Of a DNA stretch of 64,000 bases, positions 33,806 through 43,356 are shown one piece after another. The notes below the pieces were generated by a model that worked only from the letters and a program-made list of their open reading frames with translations, was not told where the DNA came from and searched no databases. Source of the DNA: CAWUFC02 sp963921335 (GTDB taxonomy: Bacteria > Pseudomonadota > Gammaproteobacteria > Pseudomonadales > Halieaceae); the NCBI GenBank assembly GCA_963921335.3, contig CAWUFC020000002.1:434001-498000 (forward strand). Direction: 5' to 3'. Each line of letters begins with the position of its first letter. Position 1 is the first letter of the stretch. Position numbers and translations under genes: made by a program.

Positions 33806-35983
33806 ATGGTTATAGAGCGCGATCATCACGGCTTTGATGCGCCGGCGGCACTGGGGCACCCCGGCCGCGCCGGCCTGCCCAGTGGCCATGCCACCGGGCC
33901 GGCAGTGGGTGAACGCCTACCCGACTTCAATCTACCCGATGCGCACGGCCAGTCGATCCGATTTCACGAGGATCGAGGTGGCAAAAAAGCCGCGCTGGTG
34001 TTTTATCGCTCGGCAGTGTGGTGACCCCCCTGCTGGACGCAGCTCGGTGAGTTGCGAGACGCCTTCCCTGAGTTTGAAAGCAACGACATCAAACTCTACG
34101 CCCTGTCCTATGACGATCAGGACACGCTGAGCCAGTTTGCCGAGAAACAATCGATTCCCTATACCCTGCTGTCCGACGTCGATTCAGCGGTCATACGCCA
34201 GTACGGCATCCTCAATACCCAGGTCTCTGAGGATGACTTTATTCTCTGGGGTATACCCTACCCGGGTGTCTACATCTGTAACGAGGAAGGTGTGGTGACC
34301 GCCAAGTTCTTCCACGACACCTACAAGAAGCGCGATAGCGCTCAGATGCTAATTGATGCTGCTATGGGCAAAATAGCCCTGGCAGACGATGCGCCGCAGG
34401 CGCAGGGTGGCGACGAATCCATCAAGATTACCGCGGCAGTCCACGGCGGCAATGGCAGCATTCGACAGGGCATTATCCGCAAGGCGGTGGTGCGCTTTGA
34501 GATGAGCGACGGGCTTCATATCTATGGTGAACCTGTACCTGAAGGTATGGTCGCCACCTCGATCGACATCAGTGGTCATGAGGGTATTCGCGTACTGGAA
34601 CCCGAGTTCCCTCCGACTGAGCCGCTTTATCTTGAAGCCATGGATGTGAACCTGCAGGTGTGGTCTGGCCAGGTTGACCTGGTAGTTCCCTTCTACCCTA
34701 CCGGCGAATTGGTGAGCGAGACACGCCCGCTGGACATGGACAGCATCGATATACAGATCAAGGTGCGCTACCAGGCCTGTACTGACCAGGAGTGCCTTCT
34801 TCCCACGACCGAAACCTTCACCCTGAAGCTGCCACTGGATGTGATCGACATTCCAAAAATAGGTCTCCACACAGGGCACGGACAGCGCGAAGGAAACTAT
34901 GATGGCAGCGCCAATATGCGTCGACTGATGTGGCGCAAATTCATGGCCAATCCACTCAGCATCTTCAAGTTTGTTGCAAAAACCATTCGCCTGGAGCGAC
35001 AGGCAAAAAACGCGGCAAAGAAGCATCCAAATAAGCGTCAACATGATATAAAACACACCCTCGTCTCAATCAGTACGGAGCAAAATGGCATGGCTGATGA
35101 CAGCTACGAACCGCCCAAAGTCTGGACCTGGAACCCCGACAGCAACCAGGCTTTCGGCAACATCAACCGACCCACAGCCGGAGCACAGCAGGAGCAGGAA
35201 CTGCCAGTAGGCAAGCATCCCCTGCAGCTGTATTCACTGGGCACACCCAATGGTGTCAAGGTCACCATCATGCTCGAGGAGCTGGTGGAGCTGGGTTATG
35301 AAGGCGCTGAATATGACGCCTGGCTGGTCAACATCATTGAAGGCAAGCAGTTCGAGAGTGGCTTTGTCGACGCCAATCCCAACTCGAAGATTCCGGCTCT
35401 GGTGGATCACAGTGTCGAGCCCAAACAACGGGTGTTTGAATCCGGCTCTATCCTGCTCTACCTGGCTGAGAAGTTTGGTGAGTTTTTGCCCAAAGACCAT
35501 GCCGGTCGTACCGAAACCCTGAACTGGCTATTCTGGCAAATGGGCGCCACGCCCCTTGTCGGGGGAGGCTTCGGCCATTTCTACGCCTATGCACCCATCA
35601 AGATTGAGTACGCGATCAATCGCTACACCATGGAAGCCAAGCGGCAGCTCTCGCTGCTGGACAACACACTGGCTGAGCGACGCTATATTGCAGGCGACCA
35701 TTACAGTATCGCTGACATGGCGATCTGGCCATGGTACGGCTCATTGATTCGCAACCAGGCCTATGACGCGGCCGAGTTCCTGGAGGCCGAGGGCTACAAG
35801 AACCTGATTCGCTATGTGGATGAAATCTGGGAGCGCCCTGCAGTACAGCGCGGCCAAATGGTTAACCGTCCCTATGGCAAAAAGTCCAGCCAGCTGCTCG
35901 AGCGCCACGACAAGAGCGATTTCGAGTTACGCACCCAGGACATTCTTGATCCGGATCCGCCGGAAGAGCAGGAAGCCAGCTAA
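33806..35983 (+). CDS. Predicted selenoprotein: redoxin (U-x-x-C) / DsbD-alpha-like / YghU-type GST fusion
   Basis: Read through the TGA at 34022-34024 as selenocysteine, this is 725 residues. Residues about 36-175 form a peroxiredoxin/thioredoxin-fold redoxin (VGERLPDFNLPD, LVFYRSAVW, then U73-P-P-C76, then TQLGELRDAFPEF). Homologous motifs normally read WCxxC, so TGA replaces the redox Cys exactly. Residues about 200-350 resemble the DsbD N-terminal domain (YQACTDQECLLP near 321-332). Residues 429-725 are a YghU/Nu-class glutathione transferase (VWTWNPDSNQAFGNINRP, GTPNGVKVTIMLEEL, NPNSKIPAL). No stop separates the last two parts, but GGAGCAAAATGGC precedes an in-frame ATG at 35090, so the GST may also be made separately. 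No signal peptide. The alternative, a TGC to TGA nonsense mutation, cannot be excluded. Confidence 0.75.
34025..34056 (+). promoter_or_regulatory. Candidate bacterial SECIS element
   Basis: Directly after the TGA (34022-34024). CGCAGCTC (34038-34045) pairs with GAGTTGCG (34049-34056), including one G-U pair, around a GGU loop at 34046-34048. The loop begins 22 nt after the last base of TGA, within the usual 16-37 nt window, and begins with the GG(U) that SelB recognises in the E. coli fdhF element. The stem lies inside coding sequence, as bacterial SECIS elements do. Confidence 0.7.
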
Positions 35984-35998
35984 ACCTGCCTCGAGGTT

Positions 35999-36025
35999 AG
36001 AGTACTTTGAAAATCAAAGTACTCT
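35999..36025. terminator. Perfect 12-bp hairpin between convergent genes
   Basis: AGAGTACTTTGA-AAA-TCAAAGTACTCT lies 15 nt after the fusion gene stop and 23 nt before the end of the convergent GST gene. Symmetric, so it may end transcription from both sides; no T-run follows, so rho-independent action is uncertain. Confidence 0.55.
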
Positions 36026-36048
36026 GAGCCCAGAATAGCGATTGAGAA

Positions 36049-37110
36049 CTAGACCGGGTCGACAAGCGGGCACAAGCCGGCCTGGTCGAGGATACTGTCG
36101 GCCAACTCCCGATCGGCACCAGCCAGAGCCTGATAGCGCTCCCGGGTCCAGTTCAGGCACTTCAACTGGTAGGGAAAGCTGGGTTGCGTCCAGGTCTTGC
36201 CATCAATCTCCGTCTCAAACTGCTTTTCGCCTGCAGACAAGGCCCTGGCATTCGCCAGCATCTGAGGCATATGGGTTCTCGCCATCTCCTGCAGCAGAGA
36301 CATCAGGGTATCTGGCAAATCAGCAGGGTCGAGCCAGTCACCCTCCTCGACCTCATACCCACACAAATCTTCCACCCGCTCGGTCCAGGCATAGACACGC
36401 GGAGAATGCTGCAAGGTGAGCGCCATGGGTGTCGGATCAAAATGAGTCAGACAGGTGAGCTGGCCAAAGATACCGAAATCACTGGAGCCGGGACGATCGC
36501 CCATCAAGAACCGACACTGCTGCAGGTGGGCATCCATCAACTCCAGAAAACGCACGTAACTGCTTTCGATGACCGCCGCGGTAACTTCGTTGGAGCCAAC
36601 CACATAAAGCCTTTCGATCTGTCGCTTGGAGAACACCTCTTTCATATTGGCGGCCAACTCAGGCTCATGCAGCGTGGTTGAGAAAAACGGCAGCACCGAA
36701 CCCGCCTTGTCGATATCCGCATCAAACGCCCAGCGAAAATGAAACATACAGCGGGTCAGCCATTCATCTGCGTAGTCTTCCAGCAGGTAATTGATCAAAC
36801 CCAGCACCGGATTGTGAGGATGCACGCTGCGGCCATCAAACGCTTCATCAAGGCGCTCCAGGATCGGCGTGGTATCCGTTACCGGCTGGTCGACACCCTC
36901 TTCATCGGGAAAATAAGAGGTCGGTAGCAGGGATGGTTTCGCTACCGGCAGGCTGGCGCCGTCGATATGGCCTGAATCCGTCATCATGCCGGGCTGCCCG
37001 ATAATGAAGCGATAGGGAATACGGCGATAGCGCAACACCGCGAGAGCCTTGCGGGTGTATGGGCTGCCGTGCACGCCCTGCAGATGTATCGGTGATTCCA
37101 GTGTGGTCAT
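36049..37110 (-). CDS. Glutathione S-transferase family protein
   Basis: 353 residues, longer than typical GSTs. The N-terminal thioredoxin-fold part carries LQGVHGSPYTRKALAVLRYRRIPY, with the S/P-Y-x-R arrangement of the glutathione site; a GST C-terminal helical part follows (FGIFGQLTCLTHFDPTP, SPRVYAWTERVEDL). Many marine gammaproteobacteria carry such paralogues of unknown substrate. Convergent with the selenoprotein/GST fusion and followed on the same strand by nothing close. Confidence 0.82.
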   Translation of the reverse strand: MTTLESPIHLQGVHGSPYTRKALAVLRYRRIPYRFIIGQPGMMTDSGHIDGASLPVAKPSLLPTSYFPDEEGVDQPVTDTTPILERLDEAFDGRSVHPHNPVLGLINYLLEDYADEWLTRCMFHFRWAFDADIDKAGSVLPFFSTTLHEPELAANMKEVFSKRQIERLYVVGSNEVTAAVIESSYVRFLELMDAHLQQCRFLMGDRPGSSDFGIFGQLTCLTHFDPTPMALTLQHSPRVYAWTERVEDLCGYEVEEGDWLDPADLPDTLMSLLQEMARTHMPQMLANARALSAGEKQFETEIDGKTWTQPSFPYQLKCLNWTRERYQALAGADRELADSILDQAGLCPLVDPV

Positions 37111-37135
37111 TAAGCTATCTCCCCAACAGCCCGAG

Positions 37136-38176
37136 CTAGAGCAGTTCGTCCGCCAGAATATCCAGGGCCTCAGTTTGCGCAGTACCCACCATCATCAGAT
37201 CAACCTCGCCAGCTTCGCCGCTGGCTTTCCAGGCTTTGCAGCGCTCCCGAATCTTCTCTTCGGAACCAATCAGGTGCACAGCGTCCACCAACTCATCAGG
37301 CACTGCGGCGGTCGCTTCTTCCTTTTTGCCGGACAGGTACAGATCCTGAATCTCCACCGCGGCATCCACATAGCCCATGCGTTTGGCCAGTTCGTTGTAA
37401 AAGTTCTTGTCGCGCGCACCCATGCCGCCGATATACAGCGCCATATTGGCTTTCACCATCGGGGCCAACTGATCGTATTCGCCCACCAGGCAGCTAACGC
37501 CAGGGGCCACGGTAAAGTCTGCCTTACTCTTACCATTGCCGGCTCGCTCAAAGCCCTCATCGATAAAGGGTTTGATGACGTCGCCGTAGCTTTCCGGCTT
37601 CAACATCATGGGAAAGACCCCGTCGGCACATTCAGCAGCGCAACGCAGCCCATTCGGGCTGATGGAGGCGGTAAAAATGGGTAAATCCGGATTCCCATGC
37701 AGAATGCTTTTCAGGGGCTTGCCGAGTCCGGTGCTGCCGGTTTCGTGATTAGGCATGTGGTAATACTCACCCTGGTGTTCAACCGCAGCTTCCCGTGCCA
37801 GGATCTGGCGAATAATGCTGATGTACTCCTTGGTGCGTATCAGGGGCTTGCCATAGACCTGCCCATGCCAACCCTCTGCCACCTGCGGCCCGGAAGGCCC
37901 AAGCCCCATAATGAAACGACCGCCGGAAAGATGATCCAGGGTCATCGCAGTCATCGCCGCCATGGCGGGCGTTCTTGCGGGCATCTGCATAATGGCAGTA
38001 CCCACGTTGATGGTCGAGGTCTGGGCCAGGATCCAGGATGCTGTCGACACTGCATCACTACCGTATGCCTCCGCCGTCCAGACGGAATGGAAGCCCAGGC
38101 TCTCTGCGTGCTTGATCAGGTCCATATTTATTTTGGCGCGATTGCCAAACGTCATCTGGCTAACACCTAGTTTCAT
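37136..38176 (-). CDS. LLM-class F420/flavin-dependent oxidoreductase
   Basis: 346 residues, luciferase-like fold. SLGFHSVWTAEAYGSDA, INVGTAIMQMPARTPAMAA, GGRFIMGLGPSGPQVAEGWHG (in part) and LPIFTASISPNGLRCAAE are characteristic of F420-dependent LLM proteins often annotated in actinobacteria and marine gammaproteobacteria. Upstream lies a palindrome overlapping a promoter (38223-38252), suggesting repressor control. Confidence 0.85.
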   Translation of the reverse strand: MKLGVSQMTFGNRAKINMDLIKHAESLGFHSVWTAEAYGSDAVSTASWILAQTSTINVGTAIMQMPARTPAMAAMTAMTLDHLSGGRFIMGLGPSGPQVAEGWHGQVYGKPLIRTKEYISIIRQILAREAAVEHQGEYYHMPNHETGSTGLGKPLKSILHGNPDLPIFTASISPNGLRCAAECADGVFPMMLKPESYGDVIKPFIDEGFERAGNGKSKADFTVAPGVSCLVGEYDQLAPMVKANMALYIGGMGARDKNFYNELAKRMGYVDAAVEIQDLYLSGKKEEATAAVPDELVDAVHLIGSEEKIRERCKAWKASGEAGEVDLMMVGTAQTEALDILADELL

Positions 38177-38222
38177 AGGGCTACTCCGTTGTTGTTTGTA
38201 TTAAGAGCTCTTGGTCACAGGC

Positions 38223-38250
38223 AGCATACTATTGACACATTGCGTGTCAA
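38223..38250 (-). promoter_or_regulatory. Candidate promoter of the LLM gene
   Basis: On the minus strand, TTGACA (38250-38245), 16 bases, TATGCT (38228-38223), 47 nt before the ATG at 38176. The -35 is a perfect consensus and lies inside the palindrome at 38230-38252. Confidence 0.5.
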
Positions 38251-38252
38251 TA
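38230..38252. promoter_or_regulatory. TetR-like palindromic operator
   Basis: TATTGACAC-ATTGC-GTGTCAATA: perfect 9-bp half-sites with a 5-base centre, overlapping the -35 of the LLM promoter. Symmetry and spacing are typical of TetR-family operators; no TetR gene is present in the window. Confidence 0.55.
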
Positions 38253-38258
38253 TAAAGA

Positions 38259-39358
38259 TCAGGCATCCCACATCGAGAGGATCTGCCCCTGGGAAGGCCT
38301 GGCACTACCATCCAGTACTGATTGGTAAGTTGTACTCACAGACTCAGGGCCATAGCCCCTGCTGACTTCAAGCCAACTGTCGCAAAACTTGCGGAAAGCC
38401 ACATAAGACATGCCCAACTGCATCATCAGTTCAGCCGCGCCAATTTCAGCGCCGCGCTTTTGTACCTGTGCAGGTGCGAAAAAGAACTCGGGCGTAGCGC
38501 CCGGCAGGCCATCGACTGGTCCCATGTCCTCATAATGCGTGGCGCCCACACGACAGGAATAACGCATATTATCTGCGTAGTGATGATGCAGGCTGGAAAT
38601 CACCCCCCGGCACTGCCAGCCATATCCACCAGCACGACTGCCTCGCTGGCGTCCAGGTTAGCGATATCGTCATAGCTAACCACTTTGTTGTAGCAGCCCA
38701 GGGATTCACAGAAAGCAACATTGCCAGCTGATGTCAGACCGATCGACTGCGCCTCACCACGCTCACGCACGGCAAACGCAAGTGCGATACTGGTTTTACT
38801 GGAGGCACTGGAGATCAGGAACGCATTAGCCCCAAACAGCGCGTTATCATGCATGAAGTCCTCTGCCAGCCAGGAGGTCATAAACAGGCCACGCAACAGG
38901 CTGTCCTGATCCTCCCGCTCCAGGTCATAAATAGGATTGGCCGCGGCCCGCTGGTACTGGGCATAAACAGGCGCATACTCCGCGCGGTGCTCTGATACAT
39001 CCACAAACTGCTCCGCGCGCACCTGTCCTGCCTTCACTTTCAGATGGGTACTCATGGGAAAGAACCCCCACACACGCTCGCCGACCTGAATCTCGGGATG
39101 TGCAGAATCAACAACCTCAGCCCAGGCCATCGCCGGTATCCAGCCCCAGCCCTCTTCCGCTGGAAAGAAGCCCCAATAGCCCAGTGCATCACCAGATGCA
39201 GCGTAAGAGATATTGTTAGCTGTCAGAGCGAAGCGATCGACTTTCATAAGAACTTCATCAGCCTCGAGAACTGCGGCTAGCTCGCCCTCTTGCAGGCGCG
39301 TCTGCGCCCAATCGTCGCGGCGTACTTCCAGCGTTGTGGTCGTTATTGTGTCAGTCAT
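38259..39358 (-). pseudogene. DUF2855 family protein gene with a frameshift
   Basis: Medium-chain-reductase-like DUF2855 protein of about 365 residues if intact. The first part runs from MTDTITTTTLEVRRDDW to VLVDMAGSAGG; the second continues in another frame with VISSLHHHYADNMRYSC to the end (QGQILSMWDA). The break is a run of six G on the coding strand (38603-38608): gain of one or loss of two bases would restore the frame. Function of the family is unknown. Either pseudogene, error or slippage. Confidence 0.78.
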
Positions 39359-39555
39359 TGCTGTGCTCCCAAATTTGGCCAGCGGGCATTGTTACCCGCC
39401 GATGCTGTGTCGTCCAGCGCCAAAAACAGCTGCGATACAGCAACTCACCGCTGCCAGCACTCCGTTCACCGCAAAACGCTAAACAGCACCGCTCAAAAAG
39501 CGCAGTCTCTACTCATGGCTACGGCCAGCACCCTATCCGGCACAGGAGAACGACC

Positions 39556-39882
39556 ATGAAAAACACTTTGAGCAAGAGCATAGCCCTGATCACACTGAGC
39601 GCAGGCATTGGTTGTCACGGTATGGCACAGGCAAGCGAAGCCAATCTGCAGGTCGAGTCACGCGCGGTCTCCTATGCGGACCTCAATCTGGCCCGCCCGG
39701 CCGATCAAAAGATTATGCATCAGCGTATTCGCAACGCCGCGCGTGACGTCTGCGATCTGGATACAGCACGGCGCATACCTGCTCGCCAGGCCCGTGCCGG
39801 CAAGGCGTGCTACCAGAACGCGATTGCCGACGCGATCGCCAGCGTACCCACACACGCATCAGCGGTGGCAAAGGCCAACTGA
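39556..39882 (+). CDS. UrcA family periplasmic protein
   Basis: 108 residues from ATG 39556 (AGGAGAACGACC upstream). Signal peptide ends near MAQASEA; the mature part has the UrcA pattern VSYADLNLARPADQKIMHQRI and two cysteines (DVCDL and KACYQNAI) likely to form a disulfide. UrcA proteins are small exported proteins of unknown function in sphingomonads and gammaproteobacteria. The 197-bp gap upstream, to the divergent DUF2855 gene, holds no other recognisable gene. Confidence 0.8.
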   Translation: MKNTLSKSIALITLSAGIGCHGMAQASEANLQVESRAVSYADLNLARPADQKIMHQRIRNAARDVCDLDTARRIPARQARAGKACYQNAIADAIASVPTHASAVAKAN

Positions 39883-39977
39883 AGCAGGCTGTTTTCAAGT
39901 CGGTGCCCGGACGGCATTTGCGCTCCCCCTGGGCGCCCCATTTGCGGTAATGGAATACCGCACTTTCGACCGATGAG

Positions 39978-41963
39978 CTATTCGGGTGTCACGATCGCGA
40001 ACATGCCATCGGGCTGATCCTGCAGGGCGAAGAAACGAGCCAGATCCAGGCGACTGCCTTCGATACTTAAATCATCTGAAAAAAACACTTCCTGCAGCGG
40101 CCTCGTTTTGAGCGCCAAGTCAAGAAACAGCGTATGAGTGAGGGTGAGCGTTGCATCGGCAACGTCTCCGGGACGCTCAGCGCGATGATGAAGGACTGAA
40201 TTCTTCACCTGCAGCAGATAGCTCTCATCAACATCCGTAAAGCGCATCAGAATAGCCAGCTCCTCGCCCTCGGCCTCAGGTCCGTTTAGCCTGACGGCCA
40301 TGGAGTCAAACATCAGGGGCAAGGGGGTATGTTTCAGCAGGTCACGAGTCGCCGCCAGGTCGGTCACGGGCTCCGTGGGTTTGCCGTGGCGCAACTCATA
40401 GGCTGCACTGAGATACACATCGCGCCAGGGCCCGGACTCGGACTGATAACCCAGCTGATCGTAGGCGCGAGCCAATAGATCCTTCGCGGCTGTGTTATCA
40501 GGTTCAGCGAACACCAGGTGGTTTAACACTTCAGCGACCCAACGGTAATCACCCCGATCAAAGTACGATTGTGATTTAGCCAGAATCGCCTCGCTGCCCC
40601 CCATCATGTCCACGTAGCGCTGTCCGGCTTCAGCCGGCGGCAGCGGATTCAAGTGGGCCGGGTTGCCGTCATACCAACCGAGGTAGCCCTGGTATACCGC
40701 CTTGGCGTTGTGGCGAACGGTGCCGTAGTAGTCGGCATTGGAAAAACTCTGACGCAAACTAGCAGGCAAGCTGAGCTGCTCGGCAATCTCTTTTGGCGTA
40801 AGACCCTCATTAAACAGGCGCACCGTCTGGTCATGGATATACTTATAGGTATCTCGCTGCACCTCGAGAAAGTCCACCACCTGCTCCCGCCCCCAGCGCG
40901 GCCAGTGATGACTGCCAAAGTAGATTTCCGCATCGGGAAACAGCTCGATACTGTCGTTGATATAGGCGCTCCACTTAAGCGCGTTCCTGACTTTAGCACC
41001 GCGGAGTGTGTACAGATTGTGCAGGTTGCTGGACACGACTTCAGCGCCACAGAATGCGCGCTGTTTCGGCAGGTAGAACATGAACTCCGCCGGCGCTTCA
41101 GATTCCGGCGTGTACTGGAACTCAATCGTCACACCATCCACCACCAGCTCTTTGGTGTCGTGATCGATGATGTCGGTGGGTGCCAGGAGACCCACCATAC
41201 CAAAGGCGGGCCCCTTACCCAGCCCGGAACCAATATGCCCGCGCTCGCTGCGAGCCAGACGGCTGCCATACATGTACTGGGAACGACGCATCATCGCCAC
41301 GCCGGCAATCACATTCTCGCTGGTGGCTTCCTCCATGAAGCCCCTGGGGGCAATCACGCGAATGCCTCGTTCACGCACCTCGGATTCATCAACAATACCC
41401 AGTACACCGCCGAAATGATCAATGTGGGAGTGAGTGAACATGATCGCCGTCACTGGCTTATTCCCCAGCTGATCCCGGGCGAAAGCCAGCGCAGCGCGAG
41501 CTGTCTCGCGAGCGGTGAGCGGATCAACCACAATCCAGCCATTGTCGCTATCGATCAGGGTCATATTGGCCAGATCATGCCCGCGCAACTGATAAATACC
41601 CTCTGCCACCTGGTACAGGCCGTGCTGATTGTTCAGCCGGGCCTGCCGCCAAAGACTCGGGTTGGCGCTGGCAGGCACTGATTCACCCATAAACTCGTAG
41701 GCGGTCTGGTTCCAGGTGGTGCCGCCGAGATCGCGTGGCACAACCAGCTCAGGCATGCTTGCAATCAAGCCCCTAGACGCATCCTCAAAATCCTGCTGGT
41801 TAGAGAACGGACGCTGCTCCAATACCGCGAGATTCCGTTCAGCGGTGTAGGCAGTGGGGGCAGTGTGGCCCTGTGCATCCGCGTCCGGGCCCGGCTCCCA
41901 GGCCGGCCCAGGTTCAGCGCAGCCTGTCAGCAACAATACGGCAAGTACTATCGTTATTCTCAT
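39978..41963 (-). CDS. Alkyl sulfatase (SdsA1/BDS1-like metallo-beta-lactamase fold), lipoprotein
   Basis: 661 residues. Lipobox LLLTGC with Cys15 indicates outer-membrane or periplasmic anchoring. The metal site is THSHIDHFGG (HxHxDH), followed by alkylsulfatase segments (SEAPAEFMFYLPKQRAFCGAEV in part, YFGSHHWPRWG, NADYYGTVRHNAKAVYQGYLGWYDG in parts), dimerisation domain, and a C-terminal SCP2-like domain. Cleaves primary or secondary alkyl sulfates to alcohol and sulfate, supplying fatty alcohols and sulfur. The start overlaps the end of the MATE gene by 4 nt. Confidence 0.9.
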   Translation of the reverse strand: MRITIVLAVLLLTGCAEPGPAWEPGPDADAQGHTAPTAYTAERNLAVLEQRPFSNQQDFEDASRGLIASMPELVVPRDLGGTTWNQTAYEFMGESVPASANPSLWRQARLNNQHGLYQVAEGIYQLRGHDLANMTLIDSDNGWIVVDPLTARETARAALAFARDQLGNKPVTAIMFTHSHIDHFGGVLGIVDESEVRERGIRVIAPRGFMEEATSENVIAGVAMMRRSQYMYGSRLARSERGHIGSGLGKGPAFGMVGLLAPTDIIDHDTKELVVDGVTIEFQYTPESEAPAEFMFYLPKQRAFCGAEVVSSNLHNLYTLRGAKVRNALKWSAYINDSIELFPDAEIYFGSHHWPRWGREQVVDFLEVQRDTYKYIHDQTVRLFNEGLTPKEIAEQLSLPASLRQSFSNADYYGTVRHNAKAVYQGYLGWYDGNPAHLNPLPPAEAGQRYVDMMGGSEAILAKSQSYFDRGDYRWVAEVLNHLVFAEPDNTAAKDLLARAYDQLGYQSESGPWRDVYLSAAYELRHGKPTEPVTDLAATRDLLKHTPLPLMFDSMAVRLNGPEAEGEELAILMRFTDVDESYLLQVKNSVLHHRAERPGDVADATLTLTHTLFLDLALKTRPLQEVFFSDDLSIEGSRLDLARFFALQDQPDGMFAIVTPE

Positions 41964-43309
41964 TGAGTATCCTCTTTATCGAGCCGCGCCACCAACCGGG
42001 CCGGGGCGTATTGTCTGTAAACATAAATGGCTATAAACAGGGCTGCAAACTCAGCGGCGGGTATTGCCATGAACACCCCCGCATCCCCCACCAACACCGG
42101 CAGCGTCAGCAGAAACAGACCGGGCAATATCAGACTTCTGGAAATCGCTATACAGGCGGAAGGTATCGGCTTGTGCATGGCGGTGGAATAAGCCGCGATA
42201 CAAATGGTGACACCATTGAAAAGAAAAGCCGGCCAGAACCAGCTTACAAACTCCACGGCGATCTGCTCTGCCGCCAGGCTGTTGTCGTCCAGGAAGATAT
42301 CGATGAGCACACCCGGCACCGTCAGCAGCAGGCCGACCACCAGCAGGCCCGTTTAAATACTGTTACTACAGCAATACGCATAAACTCACTGATACGCTGT
42401 GCATCACGCCCGCCCAGGCAGTGACTTACCATGGGCTGGAGAGAATCACCGATGGCGAAGGCGAATATGATGCCCGCAAACAGGATGTAATTGACGACGG
42501 CAAACGCGGCGACGCCATCAACACCAAAGCGGCTCATCATCACCCAGTTAAAGATCAGGGCAATGATGCCGGCTGACGCCTCGTTGGCGAAATCCGAGGC
42601 ACCGTTGAATGCTGCCCGACCTATATCGCGCCAGCGCCCTATCCGGAGTTCCCAGCTCAGCTTTGCCTTGCTGCTAAAGAAATGCGACAACAAAATCAGG
42701 CTGGCGACCCCGTAGGCGATCGCCGTGGCCCAGGCTGCACCCGCCAGGCCGTAGTCCAGCACAACAATGAACAGCCAGTCGAAAAAAAATGTTCAGCGCC
42801 GCCTCAATCACAAACGCTGAACCCGCCAAAAACGGGCGGCCGTCCACGCGCACAAAATACTCGAAGCAGATGCCCACCATGAATATCGGTGTCGCCCACA
42901 GCAGGATCACCAGGTATTCGGCCACTAGATCCTCGACCCCCTGGGCCGCCCCCAGCAGGAATATCAGGCCGTCCATCCAAATGAGACCAGCACCCGCCGC
43001 CAGCAGGCCCAAGGCCAGCTGCGCAATGACGATGCGCGTGAATATGGCAGAGGCACTAGGCACATCGCGCTCCCCCAGGAACTTGCCTGCCATCACCGAA
43101 CCGCCAATCGACAGCATGAAGGAAAAGCCAAACACGATAGTCAGCAGTGGCATACTGATGTTGACTGCTGCCAGCGCGTCGGATCCAACGTAGTTGTCGA
43201 CAAACAGGCCGTCGATCACAGTCGCAGACGATATGGCGAGCATGCCGACAATAGTCGGCAGTGAGTAAGCAAAGAAGACTTTAAGCGGATGGCCTTTGAG
43301 CGGATCCAT
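41960..43309 (-). pseudogene. MATE family efflux transporter gene with two frameshifts
   Basis: Multi-antimicrobial extrusion transporter, about 450 residues if intact (VFFAYSLPTIVGMLAISSATVIDGLFVDNYVG in parts at helix 1). Two compensating breaks: an extra T in a T8 run at 42782-42789 (LNIFF then DWLFIVVLDYGLAGAAWATA in the next frame) and a lost A in the AAA run near 42354-42356 (AVVTVFK then TGLLVVGLLLTVPGVL). Each is a single-base homopolymer change. The three pieces are otherwise open. Overlaps the sulfatase gene. Confidence 0.75.
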
Positions 43310-43356
43310 GGGACCTCGAAGTCACGTAGCGATTGCAGGAGGCCTGTGCGTTGCGC

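Noticed and set aside
34052..35983. Separate gene starting at TTG 34052, after the TGA
   Set aside because: It would begin inside the redoxin fold, just after the redox motif, and leave the N-terminus as a stray 72-codon frame. Reading through TGA gives a complete domain.
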